From Streptococcus oralis subsp. dentisani (GTDB lineage Bacteria > Bacillota > Bacilli > Lactobacillales > Streptococcaceae), in assembly GCF_002096335.1 (NCBI RefSeq), contig NZ_NCUW01000030.1, positions 1-64,000 of the forward strand: a stretch of DNA of 64,000 nt, read 5' to 3'. Shown here piece after piece: positions 26,538 through 35,163 of the stretch. Each line of letters starts with the position of its first letter. Positions within the stretch are counted from its first letter, which is position 1. The notes under the pieces are model-generated. The model did not search any database. It saw nothing but the letters and a program-made list of their open reading frames with translations, and was not told the DNA's origin. The translations under genes and the position numbers were made by a program.

Positions 26538-26559
26538 TGATTATTTGAGACCGTATTTT
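26538..26559. repeat. right attachment site in rpmE2
   Basis: The 22-bp copy spans the last codons and the stop of rpmE2, so insertion leaves the ribosomal protein sequence intact. Confidence 0.85.
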
Positions 26560-26783
26560 TTGTTGAAACGATCCACGCGTCCATCTGCTTGAGTGAACTT
26601 TTGACGTCCAGTGTAGAATGGGTGTGAGTCTGATGAAATTTCCACACGGATCAATGGGTAAGTTTCGCCTTCGAACTCAACAGTTTCGTTAGAGCGTTTT
26701 GTTGAACCGCTAAGGAATTTGTAACCAGTAGTTGTGTCCATGAAGACAACTGGGCGATATTCTGGATGGATATCTTTTTTCAT
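26541..26783 (-). CDS. rpmE2: 50S ribosomal protein L31 type B
   Basis: This 80-residue protein starts [20 protein letters not shown] and ends RFNKKYGLK. The absence of Cys marks the zinc-free type B form. I choose the ATG at 26783 (AAAGGAAA upstream); the longer frame from 26825 has no support. Its 3' end is the target of the integrated element. Confidence 0.95.
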   Translation of the reverse strand: MKKDIHPEYRPVVFMDTTTGYKFLSGSTKRSNETVEFEGETYPLIRVEISSDSHPFYTGRQKFTQADGRVDRFNKKYGLK

Positions 26784-26906
26784 TTTGCAATATTTCCTTT
26801 CTGCCATGGTCTCTTTGCGAGCCATAGATTGTTACCTTACTAGTCTATCAGATTCTGATAAGTTTGGCAAGTCTTTTCCCTGATTTTATTAAAAATATCG
26901 ATAAAA

Positions 26907-26936
26907 ATCACCCCAGTTTTTACTGAGGTGATAGGA
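26907..26936 (-). terminator. terminator of the membrane-protein gene
   Basis: Minus-strand stem ATCACCTCAGT/ACTGGGGTGAT followed by TTTTTATC. Confidence 0.85.
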
Positions 26937-26942
26937 GAAGAA

Positions 26943-27743
26943 TTATTGGTCCGCCTGACTTGGATCTTTTTGTTCTTCTTTCTTTTCATTTTTAGATTCG
27001 GCTGTCTCTTCTTGGGCTGTTTCTTTTACTGTTTCACTTTCTTCAACAGTCTTATTTTCAGTATTTTCTTCTTCAGCTAGTTCAGTTTCAACTGGTTCTT
27101 CTTTAACAGGTTCTTTGTTTTCTGTTTCAGCTTCGACATGAGCTGGTTCTGTAGTTTCTTCTTTTTGCTCAGTTTCCTCTTGTGTGGTCTCTGTTTTTTC
27201 AGCTGTAGTTTCTTCTTTTTTATGTTCTTGAGTTTCTTTTTTGATTTCCTCAACTGCAGTTTTTACGGTAGTAGTCGTTACGCGTCCGACTGTTTGAGCA
27301 AAATCTTTTCCTGATTCAGCTAATTCTGCAAATGAATCTTTTGTGATTTTACCGCCTGACATTGCCAAGAGACCAGTTACAACTAGTGCAATACTAGCAA
27401 GAAGAGCCAGAATCAAACCAAAGCCGATTGAAATGCCATATCCACCAAAGTTAGACATGTACTTATTTACATTAAAAAGATTAATTAGTGTGACGAGAGT
27501 TGCAATTGCACCCGAAACAATGACACCAATTGAGAACCCTTTAGACATTGCTTTATTCATATTATTCAAGCACGCAAGAACAATAGATACAATAGCTGCG
27601 ATAATGACAAGCCACCCATCTCCTTGGTAACCATTCATACTATAGGACCCAAAAGCACCCGCATTTATACTAGCCCATGGCAAGAGAGAACCAAGGATTG
27701 CTACTCCAGCAGAAATGAGGATAAACAAACGATTTTTTTCCAT
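26943..27743 (-). CDS. membrane protein with Glu/Lys/Thr-rich tail
   Basis: The 266-residue protein has about four membrane helices in its first 140 residues (LFILISAGVAILGSLLPWAS, GWLVIIAAIVSIVLACL, FSIGVIVSGAIATLVTLINLF, FGLILALLASIALVVTGLLAMSG). A low-complexity tail of about 110 residues follows, dominated by Glu, Lys and Thr with repeated EETTE/KEET motifs. No family is recognised. The tail could be cytoplasmic or could span the wall. The gene lies between rpmE2 and pde2 with its own terminator. Confidence 0.75.
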   Translation of the reverse strand: MEKNRLFILISAGVAILGSLLPWASINAGAFGSYSMNGYQGDGWLVIIAAIVSIVLACLNNMNKAMSKGFSIGVIVSGAIATLVTLINLFNVNKYMSNFGGYGISIGFGLILALLASIALVVTGLLAMSGGKITKDSFAELAESGKDFAQTVGRVTTTTVKTAVEEIKKETQEHKKEETTAEKTETTQEETEQKEETTEPAHVEAETENKEPVKEEPVETELAEEENTENKTVEESETVKETAQEETAESKNEKKEEQKDPSQADQ

Positions 27744-27849
27744 TACTAAGTCTCCTTTTTTCAGTTTGACTTATTATACCATAAACTGAGGTACAAAGAA
27801 ACCGTATATTTTAAGAATAGTGCATATAAAAGGCCAAGAAAATTCTTTC

Positions 27850-28794
27850 TTAGCCTTGGTGAATCTGCAGAGCATCTTTAAGCTCTTTGTATATTTGTTC
27901 ATTTTCTTCTAGACTATAGGAATTGGCGCCACTGGCTAATGGATGTCCGCCCCCATCGTGGCGTTTGGCAATCTCATTGATAGGGGTGATTTTACTGCGC
28001 ATACGCACACGGAAGTGACCATCAGCTTGTTCAACAAAGATGGCCCAAGCCTTAACAGTATCAATTCGACCAGGTGCTCCAACAATCGCTGCTGTTTCAG
28101 CATCTGTAACCTTATATCTTTTCAAGATTTCTTGAGTAAGCAGAACGCGTGCGGCTCCGTTTTCATCAACTTCTAAGTAATCATAGACATACCCTTGAAG
28201 TTTTGCAATCTTGAAGCTCATGGTATCCATTTGACGAGACAATCCAGCAAAGTCAAAATCAACTTCTCGAAGCTGGGCAGCTATTCTAAAGGTACGAGCA
28301 CTAGTTGACGGGTAGAGAAAACGCCCCGTATCCCCGACAATTCCTGCATAGAGAAGTCGTGCCGCTTCACTAGACAAAGCCAGCTGATTTTCTTGAGCAA
28401 ATAGAGTAATCATCTCACTGGCACTGCTTGAACTTGTATCCACCCAAGATAGGTCACCATAAACATCATCATCTGGATGGTGATCGATTTTGATGGTAAA
28501 ATCAGCTTGTTCATAGCGTTTATCATCGATACGAGGACGATTCGCTGTATCACAAATAATAGCAAGAGCACCTTGGTAGTCACTATCTTGTACAGTGTCC
28601 ATTTCTGCCATCCAAGCTAGAGTTGGTTCGTTAAAACCGACTGCTTTGATGGTCTTTTCTGGAAAATGGTGTTTGAGAAGAGCTTTCAAGCCTACCTGAC
28701 TTCCCAAGGCATCTGGATCTGGTTTCATATGACGATGAATGATGATGGCATCGTATTCTTTGATTTTCTCTAAAATTTGCTGGCAAATTTCCAT
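27850..28794 (-). CDS. pde2: DHH/DHHA1 phosphodiesterase (NrnA/Pde2 type)
   Basis: The 314-residue protein has the DHH-family motifs IIHRHMKPDPDALGSQ, CDTANRPR and IDHHPDDDVYGD, and the DHHA1 substrate motif GGGHPLASGANSYS. It closely resembles pneumococcal Pde2, which degrades pApA from c-di-AMP to AMP; NrnA relatives also cut nanoRNA and pAp. I choose the ATG at 28794 (MEICQQILEKI), with GAGG six bases upstream. Confidence 0.88.
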   Translation of the reverse strand: MEICQQILEKIKEYDAIIIHRHMKPDPDALGSQVGLKALLKHHFPEKTIKAVGFNEPTLAWMAEMDTVQDSDYQGALAIICDTANRPRIDDKRYEQADFTIKIDHHPDDDVYGDLSWVDTSSSSASEMITLFAQENQLALSSEAARLLYAGIVGDTGRFLYPSTSARTFRIAAQLREVDFDFAGLSRQMDTMSFKIAKLQGYVYDYLEVDENGAARVLLTQEILKRYKVTDAETAAIVGAPGRIDTVKAWAIFVEQADGHFRVRMRSKITPINEIAKRHDGGGHPLASGANSYSLEENEQIYKELKDALQIHQG

Positions 28795-28897
28795 AAATAA
28801 CCTCAATTCTTTCTCATTTCATTGTAGCACAAGAATTTTTATTTTTAAAATGAAAAAGATATGATATAATGGAGAAAGATAAATTGAGGAGGACGAT

Positions 28898-29341
28898 ATG
28901 GCATTAGCAAAAATTGTATTTGCCAGTATGACCGGTAATACCGAAGAAATTGCAGATATTGTTGCAGATAAATTGCGTGACTTGGGTTTGGATGTCGATG
29001 TGGATGAATGTACGACTGTTGACGCTTCAGACTTCTTGGAAGCTGACATCGCAATCGTTGCGACCTATACTTATGGCGATGGAGAGTTGCCAGATGAGAT
29101 GATGGACTTCTACGAAGACCTAGCAGACCTCAACTTGAATGGTAAAATCTACGGAGTGGTCGGTTCAGGTGACACCTTCTACGACGAATTCTGTAAGGCT
29201 GTTGATGACTTTGATCGCGTTTTTGTAGCGACAGGAGCAGAAAAAGGTTCAGAGTGTGTTAAAGTGGATCTTTCTGCCGAAGAAGAAGACATCGAACGTT
29301 TGGAACAATTCGCAGAAGAATTGGCTGCAAAAGTAGGATAA
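28898..29341 (+). CDS. flavodoxin
   Basis: The 147-residue FMN-binding electron carrier has the phosphate loop FASMTGNTEEIADIVAD and the isoalloxazine-side segments TYTYGDGELPDEM and GSGDTFYDEFCKAVD. It is very acidic. It is preceded by GATATAAT as -10 and a GAGGAGG site. A terminator follows. Confidence 0.93.
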   Translation: MALAKIVFASMTGNTEEIADIVADKLRDLGLDVDVDECTTVDASDFLEADIAIVATYTYGDGELPDEMMDFYEDLADLNLNGKIYGVVGSGDTFYDEFCKAVDDFDRVFVATGAEKGSECVKVDLSAEEEDIERLEQFAEELAAKVG

Positions 29342-29347
29342 GAATCA

Positions 29348-29384
29348 AACTGCGCTGACTGGAAGGAGTCAGTGCGTTTTTTAT
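29348..29384 (+). terminator. flavodoxin terminator
   Basis: GCGCTGACT/AGTCAGTGC stem followed by GTTTTTTATT. Confidence 0.85.
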
Positions 29385-29457
29385 TAGTTATTTTGGGATT
29401 TCACTAGCCTATTTGGTGGCTTTTTGATACAATAATTCAAATAAAGGAGGAGGCACT

Positions 29458-29724
29458 ATGGATTTAAATAGTATTCGGCAAGAAATTGATCAAATAGACG
29501 ACCAAATCGTCAAGCTCCTAGAAGAACGGATGCACTTAGTTGAAGGGGTTGTCGCTTATAAAAAAGCATCTGGTAAGCCAATCTTAGATACTAAGAGAGA
29601 AGAAGTTATTTTTGAAAAAGTCAGAAGTCGTGTAGAAGATAGGCGCTATCAGGAGACTATTGTCGCAACTTTTTCGGACATACTCAAACGTTCGCGTGAA
29701 TATCAGGATCAAAACATCAAATGA
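29458..29724 (+). CDS. chorismate mutase (AroQ class)
   Basis: The 88-residue all-helical protein starts MDLNSIRQEIDQIDDQIVKLLEERMHLVEGVVAYK, the typical AroQ pattern with the active-site Arg and Lys, then KPILDTKREEVIFEKV. It converts chorismate to prephenate. It overlaps the first crcB gene by four bases (ATGA). Confidence 0.9.
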   Translation: MDLNSIRQEIDQIDDQIVKLLEERMHLVEGVVAYKKASGKPILDTKREEVIFEKVRSRVEDRRYQETIVATFSDILKRSREYQDQNIK

Positions 29725-30095
29725 AAAAAGAACAATTCTATCCGCTAGGGATTTTTTTAGCTGCTATGTTGGGTGGACTTGTCCGCTATTTTCTATCTAG
29801 TCAGTTGCCAGCCAGTCCTGACTTTCCTTGGGGAACCCTCCTTGTCAACTATCTGGGGATTTTCTGCTTGGTCTATCTGGTAAAAGGCTATCTGGTCTAT
29901 AAGGGAAGCAGTAAAGGTTTGGTTTTGGCGCTGAGTACAGGCTTTTGCGGTGGTTTAACAACCTTTTCTAGTCTAATGCTTGATGCTGTGAAATTGCTTG
30001 ATACCGGGCGTTATCTTAGTTTAGTCATGTATTTGCTTTTGAGTATCGGTGGAGGCTTGCTCTTGGCTTATTATCTAGGGAGGAAGAAATGGTAA
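29721..30095 (+). CDS. crcB: fluoride exporter subunit CrcB/FluC, copy 1
   Basis: The 124-residue protein has four membrane helices and the family motif GFCGGLTTFSSLMLD. Fluc channels are dual-topology dimers; species with two adjacent copies form heterodimers. It overlaps the second copy by seven bases. Confidence 0.92.
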   Translation: MKKEQFYPLGIFLAAMLGGLVRYFLSSQLPASPDFPWGTLLVNYLGIFCLVYLVKGYLVYKGSSKGLVLALSTGFCGGLTTFSSLMLDAVKLLDTGRYLSLVMYLLLSIGGGLLLAYYLGRKKW

Positions 30096-30418
30096 TCATC
30101 TATCTTGCAATCGCCTGTGGCTTTGGAGCCCTAGTGCGCTATTTCTTTTCCCAATACAATCAATCCTCGAAATTGCCCCTAGGAACTCTCATAGCCAATC
30201 TTCTCGGTTGTTTTTTGATTGGCTTGCTCTACAACCATGTGGAGTCCAAGGAAGTCTATGCCATCCTAGCGACAGGTTTCTGTGGTGGGTTGACGACCTT
30301 TTCAACCTTGAATGATGAGCTGCAAAGACTACTTAGTGACAAGAAGGTATTTTATAGCTATTTAGTCTTAACCTACATAGGTGGTTTTCTAGCGATTTTT
30401 TTAGGAATTCTGCTATAA
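30089..30418 (+). CDS. crcB: fluoride exporter subunit CrcB/FluC, copy 2
   Basis: The 109-residue partner has the same motif, GFCGGLTTFSTLNDE, and four helices. It is translationally coupled to copy 1. I see no fluoride riboswitch upstream of the pair. Confidence 0.92.
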   Translation: MVIIYLAIACGFGALVRYFFSQYNQSSKLPLGTLIANLLGCFLIGLLYNHVESKEVYAILATGFCGGLTTFSTLNDELQRLLSDKKVFYSYLVLTYIGGFLAIFLGILL

Positions 30419-30443
30419 ATTTCTTTACTTTTAGGTGGAAATT

Positions 30444-30530
30444 TGGTAAACTGTATCTTGTGTGTAATGGACGCACAAAAATACAGTTTATCCGCTGAGG
30501 AAGGTTCCTCAAGATTGACAAAGATAGGAG
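30444..30530 (+). promoter_or_regulatory. L19 leader RNA
   Basis: The untranslated leader of rplS folds into AAACTGTAT/ATACAGTTT (30448-30456 with 30481-30489), enclosing GTGTGT/ACGCAC, and a second hairpin TGAGGAA/TTCCTCA (30496-30511). Position and shape fit the L19 leader known in low-GC Gram-positives, which allows autogenous control. Confidence 0.7.
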
Positions 30531-30536
30531 AATAAA

Positions 30537-30884
30537 ATGAATCCATTAATCCAAAGCTTGACTGAAGGTCAACTTCGTACAGATATCCCATCATTCCGTC
30601 CTGGTGACACTGTTCGTGTACATGCAAAAGTTGTCGAAGGTAACCGTGAACGTATCCAGATTTTTGAAGGTGTTGTTATCGCACGTAAAGGTGCTGGCAT
30701 CTCAGAAAACTATACAGTTCGTAAAATCTCTAACGGTGTAGGTGTTGAGCGTATCTTCCCAATCCACACTCCACGTGTTGAAAAGATCGAAGTTGTTCGT
30801 TACGGTAAAGTACGTCGTGCGAAATTGTACTACTTGCGTGCACTTCAAGGTAAGGCAGCTCGTATCAAAGAAATCCGTCGTTAA
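30537..30884 (+). CDS. rplS: 50S ribosomal protein L19
   Basis: The 115-residue protein is typical: [35 protein letters not shown], then [22 protein letters not shown]. It lies at the 30S-50S interface. A GGAGAATAAA site precedes the ATG, and a terminator and tRNA-Arg follow. Confidence 0.97.
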
Positions 30885-30887
30885 TTC

Positions 30888-30921
30888 GACTAAAAACTCT
30901 GCTCACCCAGCAGGGTTTTTC
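30888..30921 (+). terminator. rplS terminator
   Basis: CTCTGCT/AGCAGGG stem followed by TTTTTCTC. Confidence 0.85.
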
Positions 30922-30925
30922 TCTA

Positions 30926-30997
30926 GCTCCCTTAGTTCAATGGATATAACAACTCCCTCCTAAGGAGTAGTTGCTGGTTCGATTCCAGCAGGGGGCA
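30926..30997 (+). tRNA. tRNA-Arg (CCU)
   Basis: The 72-nt cloverleaf has acceptor GCTCCCT/AGGGGGC, an anticodon arm ACTCC-CTCCTAA-GGAGT with anticodon CCT at 30959-30961, and a T arm with GGTTCGATTCC. No CCA is encoded. Its 3' end is repeated at 44858-44869, marking an integration site. Confidence 0.93.
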
Positions 30998-31200
30998 TTT
31001 TAAGTAATGCAAAGAAAAGCAAAGAATATGCAAAGTGTTTATTTTAAGGCAATCATCACAAGTTAATTTTTAAAAATAATTTAGTATTTTTTGTTTTTTT
31101 GACCAAATCATGACCAAATTTTGACCAAAATTAAATTTTTAGAAATTAATATAAAGTAAAGTAGATCAAGAAATTGGTCTATTTTTTGTGAAACAGTATT
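30990..31200. repeat. left att-like flank: tRNA tail plus arm repeats
   Basis: AGGGGGCATTTT (30990-31001) and the following 200 bp are similar to 44858-45040. The block contains three TGACCAAA motifs (about 31101-31134), typical arm sites of tRNA-targeting integrases. No integrase is present. The remaining sequence up to 31360 is A+T-rich, without a gene. Confidence 0.7.
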
Positions 31201-31361
31201 AAGAGCTATTAAAAAATATTTTATCATTTTCACTATGAAATTGTTCTGTCCATTTAAAAATGTTGGAAGAGACTAAATAATATTTTTGGTTTATAGAACA
31301 GATATAAAGTTTTAAATATGATTACGCTTTAAAAAAATGTTGTATTTTATTGTGTTATCCC

Positions 31362-31413
31362 TTGACAATTTTATTTAGAAAATATATGATAAGGATAATG
31401 ACAGCGGTGTCAT
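31362..31413 (+). promoter_or_regulatory. pfbA-operon promoter with LacI-type operator
   Basis: TTGACA (31362-31367) and TATGAT (31385-31390) have a 17-bp spacer. The palindrome ATGACAGCGGTGTCAT (31398-31413) lies over the probable start point. Its CG-centred form is that of LacI-family operators and matches the one at 37771-37784. Confidence 0.8.
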
Positions 31414-31479
31414 TTTGTCTGATGTAAAAAAATTTAGTGATACATAGTAAAAAAACAATAAAAAATTTGGAGGTGTTTT

Positions 31480-33708
31480 ATGAAGCATTTTGTTCACAAT
31501 GAGGTTTTTAGTATTCGGAAACTTAAGGTTGGATTGTGCTCTGTTTTGGTAGCGGTTTCATTCTTGGGGGTACAAAGTGTTTTTGCTGATGAAGTTATTA
31601 CAAGTACTTCACAGATATCTATGAATAAGCTTTCTACTTCAACCACCAATAGTTTAGAAAGCTCATCAACTAATAATTATGATAAACCTACTGGGATTGA
31701 CTCTTCTATTTCACAATTAACTGATAGTAATGTTGATTCTCCTTTGATATCTAATAAAGAATATAAAGAAGATGGGGTAAATACTGGAACTTTTGAAGAT
31801 GAAATGAAAGATTCTCCTCTTGTTTCTAATAGTGCCCTTTCTAATTCAACTATCAAAACTTTAGAAGGTTCCTTAACTAGTAAACATGACAGTTTGACTG
31901 ATTTTATTAGTACTTATTCAAAGTCAGTTAGTTCTGAGAACGAAGTTGCAGATACCTCTAATAGTAATGAAGTGCGAGAGAGTAACACTGCCTTAGAAAA
32001 AGGAATTGAAGTTTCGGCTTTAAATGTAAAAGATTATGGTGCAGTAGGCGATGGGGTTAATGATGACAGACAAGCAATTCAAGATACAATAGATGCAGCT
32101 GCTAAAGGATTAGGTGGAGGAAAAGTATATTTTCCTGAGGGGACTTATTTAGTTAAAGAAATTGTCTTTTTGAGAAGTCATACACACCTAGAAGTACATG
32201 AAAAAGCTACAATATTAAATGGTATCAATATCAAAAATCATCCTTCTATTGTATTCATGACAGGTTTATTCACTGATGATGGAGATCAAGTTGAGTGGGA
32301 ACCAACCGAAGATATCAGTTACTCTGGTGGAACAATTGATATGAACGGAGCTTTGAATGAAGAGAGGACAAAAGCTAAGAATCTCCCTTTGATTAATTCT
32401 TCAGGAGCCTTTGCTATAGGAAATTCAAAAAACGTAACAATAAGTAATGTAACCTTTAAAGATAGCTATCAGGGACATGCCATTCAAATTGCAGGTTCAA
32501 AAAATGTACTAGTAGACAACTCTCGGTTTTTGGGACAAGCTCTCCCTAAGACTATGAAGGATGGTCAGATTATCAGTAAGGAGTCTATTCAAATAGAGCC
32601 ATTAACCAGAAAAGGCTTTCCATATGCATTAAATGATAATGGTCAAAAATCTGAAAATGTAACAATTCAAAATTCTTATTTTGGTAAAAGTGAAAAATCA
32701 GGTGAATTAGTAACTGCAATTGGGACACATTATCAAACTGCAACAACTGAAAATCCTTCAAATATTAAAATTCTAAATAATCATTTTGATAATATGATGT
32801 ATGCGGGTGTTCGCTTTACAGGATTTACTGATATTTTAATAAAAGGAAATAGGTTTGATAAGAAAACTAAAGAGGAAAGTGGACACTATCGTGAAAATGG
32901 TGCCGCTTTAGTTAATGCTTATAGTTATAAAAATGTTAAAGATATATTAGATTTGAATAAACATGTGACTATTACTGGAAATGTATTTAATATTGCTGAT
33001 TCTAACACTAAAGCAATACGAGTTGCAAAAGATAGTGCAGATTATCTTGGAAAAGTAACTGATATTACTGTAACAAAGAATATCATTCGTAATAATTCGA
33101 AAAATCCTGAACAGCCAAATATTGAAATGTTAAGAGTCAGCGACAATTTGGTAGTGTCTGATAATATCATTTCAGGAGGTAAAGACGGAATCGTAATTGA
33201 AGAATCCGCTGGAAGTATCACTGTCTTAAATAACCAACTTTCCAATTTAACTGGAAATCATGTTTCTTTACTTAAAACTGATTTTAATGGGACCAGTTCA
33301 GACACAAATAATAGTGTCGGTGATTTTAATATTATAACTGAGAATGAAAGTTATAAAATCTTTTCGCAAAATTCAGTTAATCACTCAGATAACCACTCAG
33401 ATAAGCATGTAGAGGAAATAAAACCTGTAGCTGAAAACAATAATAATTTAGCTAATAATTACTCAGTAAATAGTGTAGATGATAAAATTGAAAAATCAAA
33501 TCATGATTCAGGTAATGTAGTAACAGGAGAAATTTCACAAAAACAATATGACGTAACTAATGTTAGTGAAGTAGTTAAGACAAAAAATAATCAACATGCA
33601 TTACCAAAAACTGGATTAAATAAAATGGTTGAGTTGCTTTTAACTATTATTGGAATTTGCCTTCTATTTGGACAAAGGAGTTTTAAACGTCATTATGAAG
33701 ATAGATAG
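31480..33708 (+). CDS. pfbA: LPXTG-anchored beta-helix surface protein, PfbA-like
   Basis: The 742-residue protein has a YSIRK-type signal peptide (VFSIRKLKVGLCSVLVAVSF), a Ser/Thr/Asn-rich stalk to about residue 180, a right-handed beta-helix of the pectate-lyase-3 type (NVKDYGAVGDGVNDDRQAIQ onward to about 620), and a C-terminal sortase signal LPKTG with hydrophobic segment and basic tail. This architecture matches pneumococcal PfbA, which binds plasmin(ogen) and fibronectin. An enzymatic role on glycans is possible from the fold. Ribosome binding site GGAGG. Confidence 0.8.
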   Translation: MKHFVHNEVFSIRKLKVGLCSVLVAVSFLGVQSVFADEVITSTSQISMNKLSTSTTNSLESSSTNNYDKPTGIDSSISQLTDSNVDSPLISNKEYKEDGVNTGTFEDEMKDSPLVSNSALSNSTIKTLEGSLTSKHDSLTDFISTYSKSVSSENEVADTSNSNEVRESNTALEKGIEVSALNVKDYGAVGDGVNDDRQAIQDTIDAAAKGLGGGKVYFPEGTYLVKEIVFLRSHTHLEVHEKATILNGINIKNHPSIVFMTGLFTDDGDQVEWEPTEDISYSGGTIDMNGALNEERTKAKNLPLINSSGAFAIGNSKNVTISNVTFKDSYQGHAIQIAGSKNVLVDNSRFLGQALPKTMKDGQIISKESIQIEPLTRKGFPYALNDNGQKSENVTIQNSYFGKSEKSGELVTAIGTHYQTATTENPSNIKILNNHFDNMMYAGVRFTGFTDILIKGNRFDKKTKEESGHYRENGAALVNAYSYKNVKDILDLNKHVTITGNVFNIADSNTKAIRVAKDSADYLGKVTDITVTKNIIRNNSKNPEQPNIEMLRVSDNLVVSDNIISGGKDGIVIEESAGSITVLNNQLSNLTGNHVSLLKTDFNGTSSDTNNSVGDFNIITENESYKIFSQNSVNHSDNHSDKHVEEIKPVAENNNNLANNYSVNSVDDKIEKSNHDSGNVVTGEISQKQYDVTNVSEVVKTKNNQHALPKTGLNKMVELLLTIIGICLLFGQRSFKRHYEDR

Positions 33709-34426
33709 AATATGCTCAATACAAGGTAGCACTATAGAGAACGAAGATAGCGTAGATTACAAAAATCAATATTTCTGGATTATAGATGGAGCAACAGATT
33801 TATTTAATTCAAAAGACTCTATAGGTTATTCAGTTTCAGAAGTATCTCACCTTATTTCTGAATGTCTCAAGCAGTATTGTGACGATTCGTTATCATTGAA
33901 GAAAATTTTCGAGCTTGTTTTGGATGACGTTAGAAAAATAATAGAGATAGATAAGTGTGAGTTTGATGATTATTACCAGTTACCAACTTTTGCCTTTATT
34001 TTTGCGAAATTATCTGGTTTAAAATTAGAATACATAATGATTGGCGATTGTGTTATGATAGTCAACAATCAAACTATTACAGACCATAGAGTAGATTGCC
34101 TTTTTGAACAAGGAAAATTTTCAATCAAATCTAATGATGAAGTTGATAAAAAGACTATATTACAAAATATTAGGAAGCTAGCTAATAAACCAGATGGATA
34201 TTGGATAGGTTCACTAGACAAAAGTAGTATAAATCATGTTATCAATGGTAGTTTGGAAGTGACTAGTAATCATATTGTTTTAATGACTGATGGTTTTTAC
34301 GATTTTTATACTCAAAATTCAGGCTACAATTTTGGAGAGTTAATTGAAATGAGAAAAGAATCTACAAATATTGATCCTATTTATGGTAAAAAAGATGATG
34401 CAAGTATTTTGATAATTAATGTTTAA
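33695..34426 (+). CDS. PP2C-like protein phosphatase
   Basis: The 243-residue product (from the ATG at 33695, which overlaps the pfbA end) has a PP2C layout: an early EDSVDYKNQYFWIIDGATD with metal Asp, a central MIGDCVMIV, and C-terminal LMTDGFYDFY and KKDDASILI. It is cytosolic and shorter than StpP-type phosphatases. The longer frame from 33650 lies inside pfbA and lacks a site. Its substrate is unknown; the PhoU-like neighbour suggests a signalling or phosphate link. Confidence 0.75.
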   Translation: MKIDRICSIQGSTIENEDSVDYKNQYFWIIDGATDLFNSKDSIGYSVSEVSHLISECLKQYCDDSLSLKKIFELVLDDVRKIIEIDKCEFDDYYQLPTFAFIFAKLSGLKLEYIMIGDCVMIVNNQTITDHRVDCLFEQGKFSIKSNDEVDKKTILQNIRKLANKPDGYWIGSLDKSSINHVINGSLEVTSNHIVLMTDGFYDFYTQNSGYNFGELIEMRKESTNIDPIYGKKDDASILIINV

Positions 34427-34508
34427 AATAATTTCATCATATGATGAACTATAAAGACAGTTATCTATACGAGTTCTTTATAGTGCAATTGATTATTGAG
34501 GTTAGATA

Positions 34509-35147
34509 ATGTTGAGAAAGCATTTTGACAATGAAATTATTGAGTTGTCTAATAATCTAGAAGATATATGGGTTTCTATAATAAAAAAATATGAAATGAT
34601 ATTTGATGACTTAACCGAAGTTCAAAAACAAAGTATTATAGATAATGATTTAGTTATTAATGAAGCAGTTGTTACAATAGATATGAAAGGTATTGAACTT
34701 ATCTGTTTACAACATCCTGTTTCTGTTGATTTGAGAAAAATTATAACTATAGTAAAATTATCCACAGATATTGAACGTATTGGTGATCGAATCATTGAAA
34801 TAGTTAAGAATTTAAAAAATATTCATACAATGCATGAATGGGGACCATTATTTTATGAAATGCTAAAAATACATTTTATTCTAGGGGATCACTTAAAGAA
34901 AACTCTAACATGGTATAAGAATAGAAACTATGAACCTGACGTATATGACTATAATAAAAAATGTAAGTTGATATCTGGTCTATGTCAGAAACTAGGAGAC
35001 AAAGTAGTAGAGAACTTTCTTATTGAATCCTCAAATGTTGATGAAGCTATTGTATTTTTAGAAGTTATTAATATTCTTGATAAGATGTCCCATACAACAA
35101 AATCTATTTATAAATGGTTAGATTATCAGGAAATTGGAGTATTATAG
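34509..35147 (+). CDS. PhoU-like protein
   Basis: The 212-residue helical protein has two PhoU-type three-helix repeats, with the metal motif STDIERIGDRIIEIVKN near residue 95 (E/D-x-E-R-x-G-D). Real PhoU proteins modulate Pst phosphate transport. No pst genes are here, so this one may partner the PP2C-like protein or the ABC importer downstream. Confidence 0.75.
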   Translation: MLRKHFDNEIIELSNNLEDIWVSIIKKYEMIFDDLTEVQKQSIIDNDLVINEAVVTIDMKGIELICLQHPVSVDLRKIITIVKLSTDIERIGDRIIEIVKNLKNIHTMHEWGPLFYEMLKIHFILGDHLKKTLTWYKNRNYEPDVYDYNKKCKLISGLCQKLGDKVVENFLIESSNVDEAIVFLEVINILDKMSHTTKSIYKWLDYQEIGVL

Positions 35148-35163
35148 TTAAAGAGGAGTATAT

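Larger units (their letters stand above)
19118..26559. mobile_element. integrative mobilizable element inserted at the rpmE2 3' end
   Basis: A 7.4-kb element lies between two exact 22-bp direct repeats (19118-19139 and 26538-26559), the right one covering the last codons of rpmE2. It carries a tyrosine integrase at the right end, an excisionase-like gene, a divergent Cro/CI repressor, a leftward operon with a RepA_N-like protein, an Spx-like protein, a Rep_trans initiator and a MobV relaxase with oriT, plus a toxin-antitoxin pair at the left end. There are no conjugation-pore genes, so it would need a helper. All genes look intact. Confidence 0.85.

Noticed and set aside
29400..30100. Fluoride riboswitch upstream of the crcB pair
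   Set aside because: I could not find the conserved fluoride aptamer pattern; the pair is coupled to the chorismate mutase gene.
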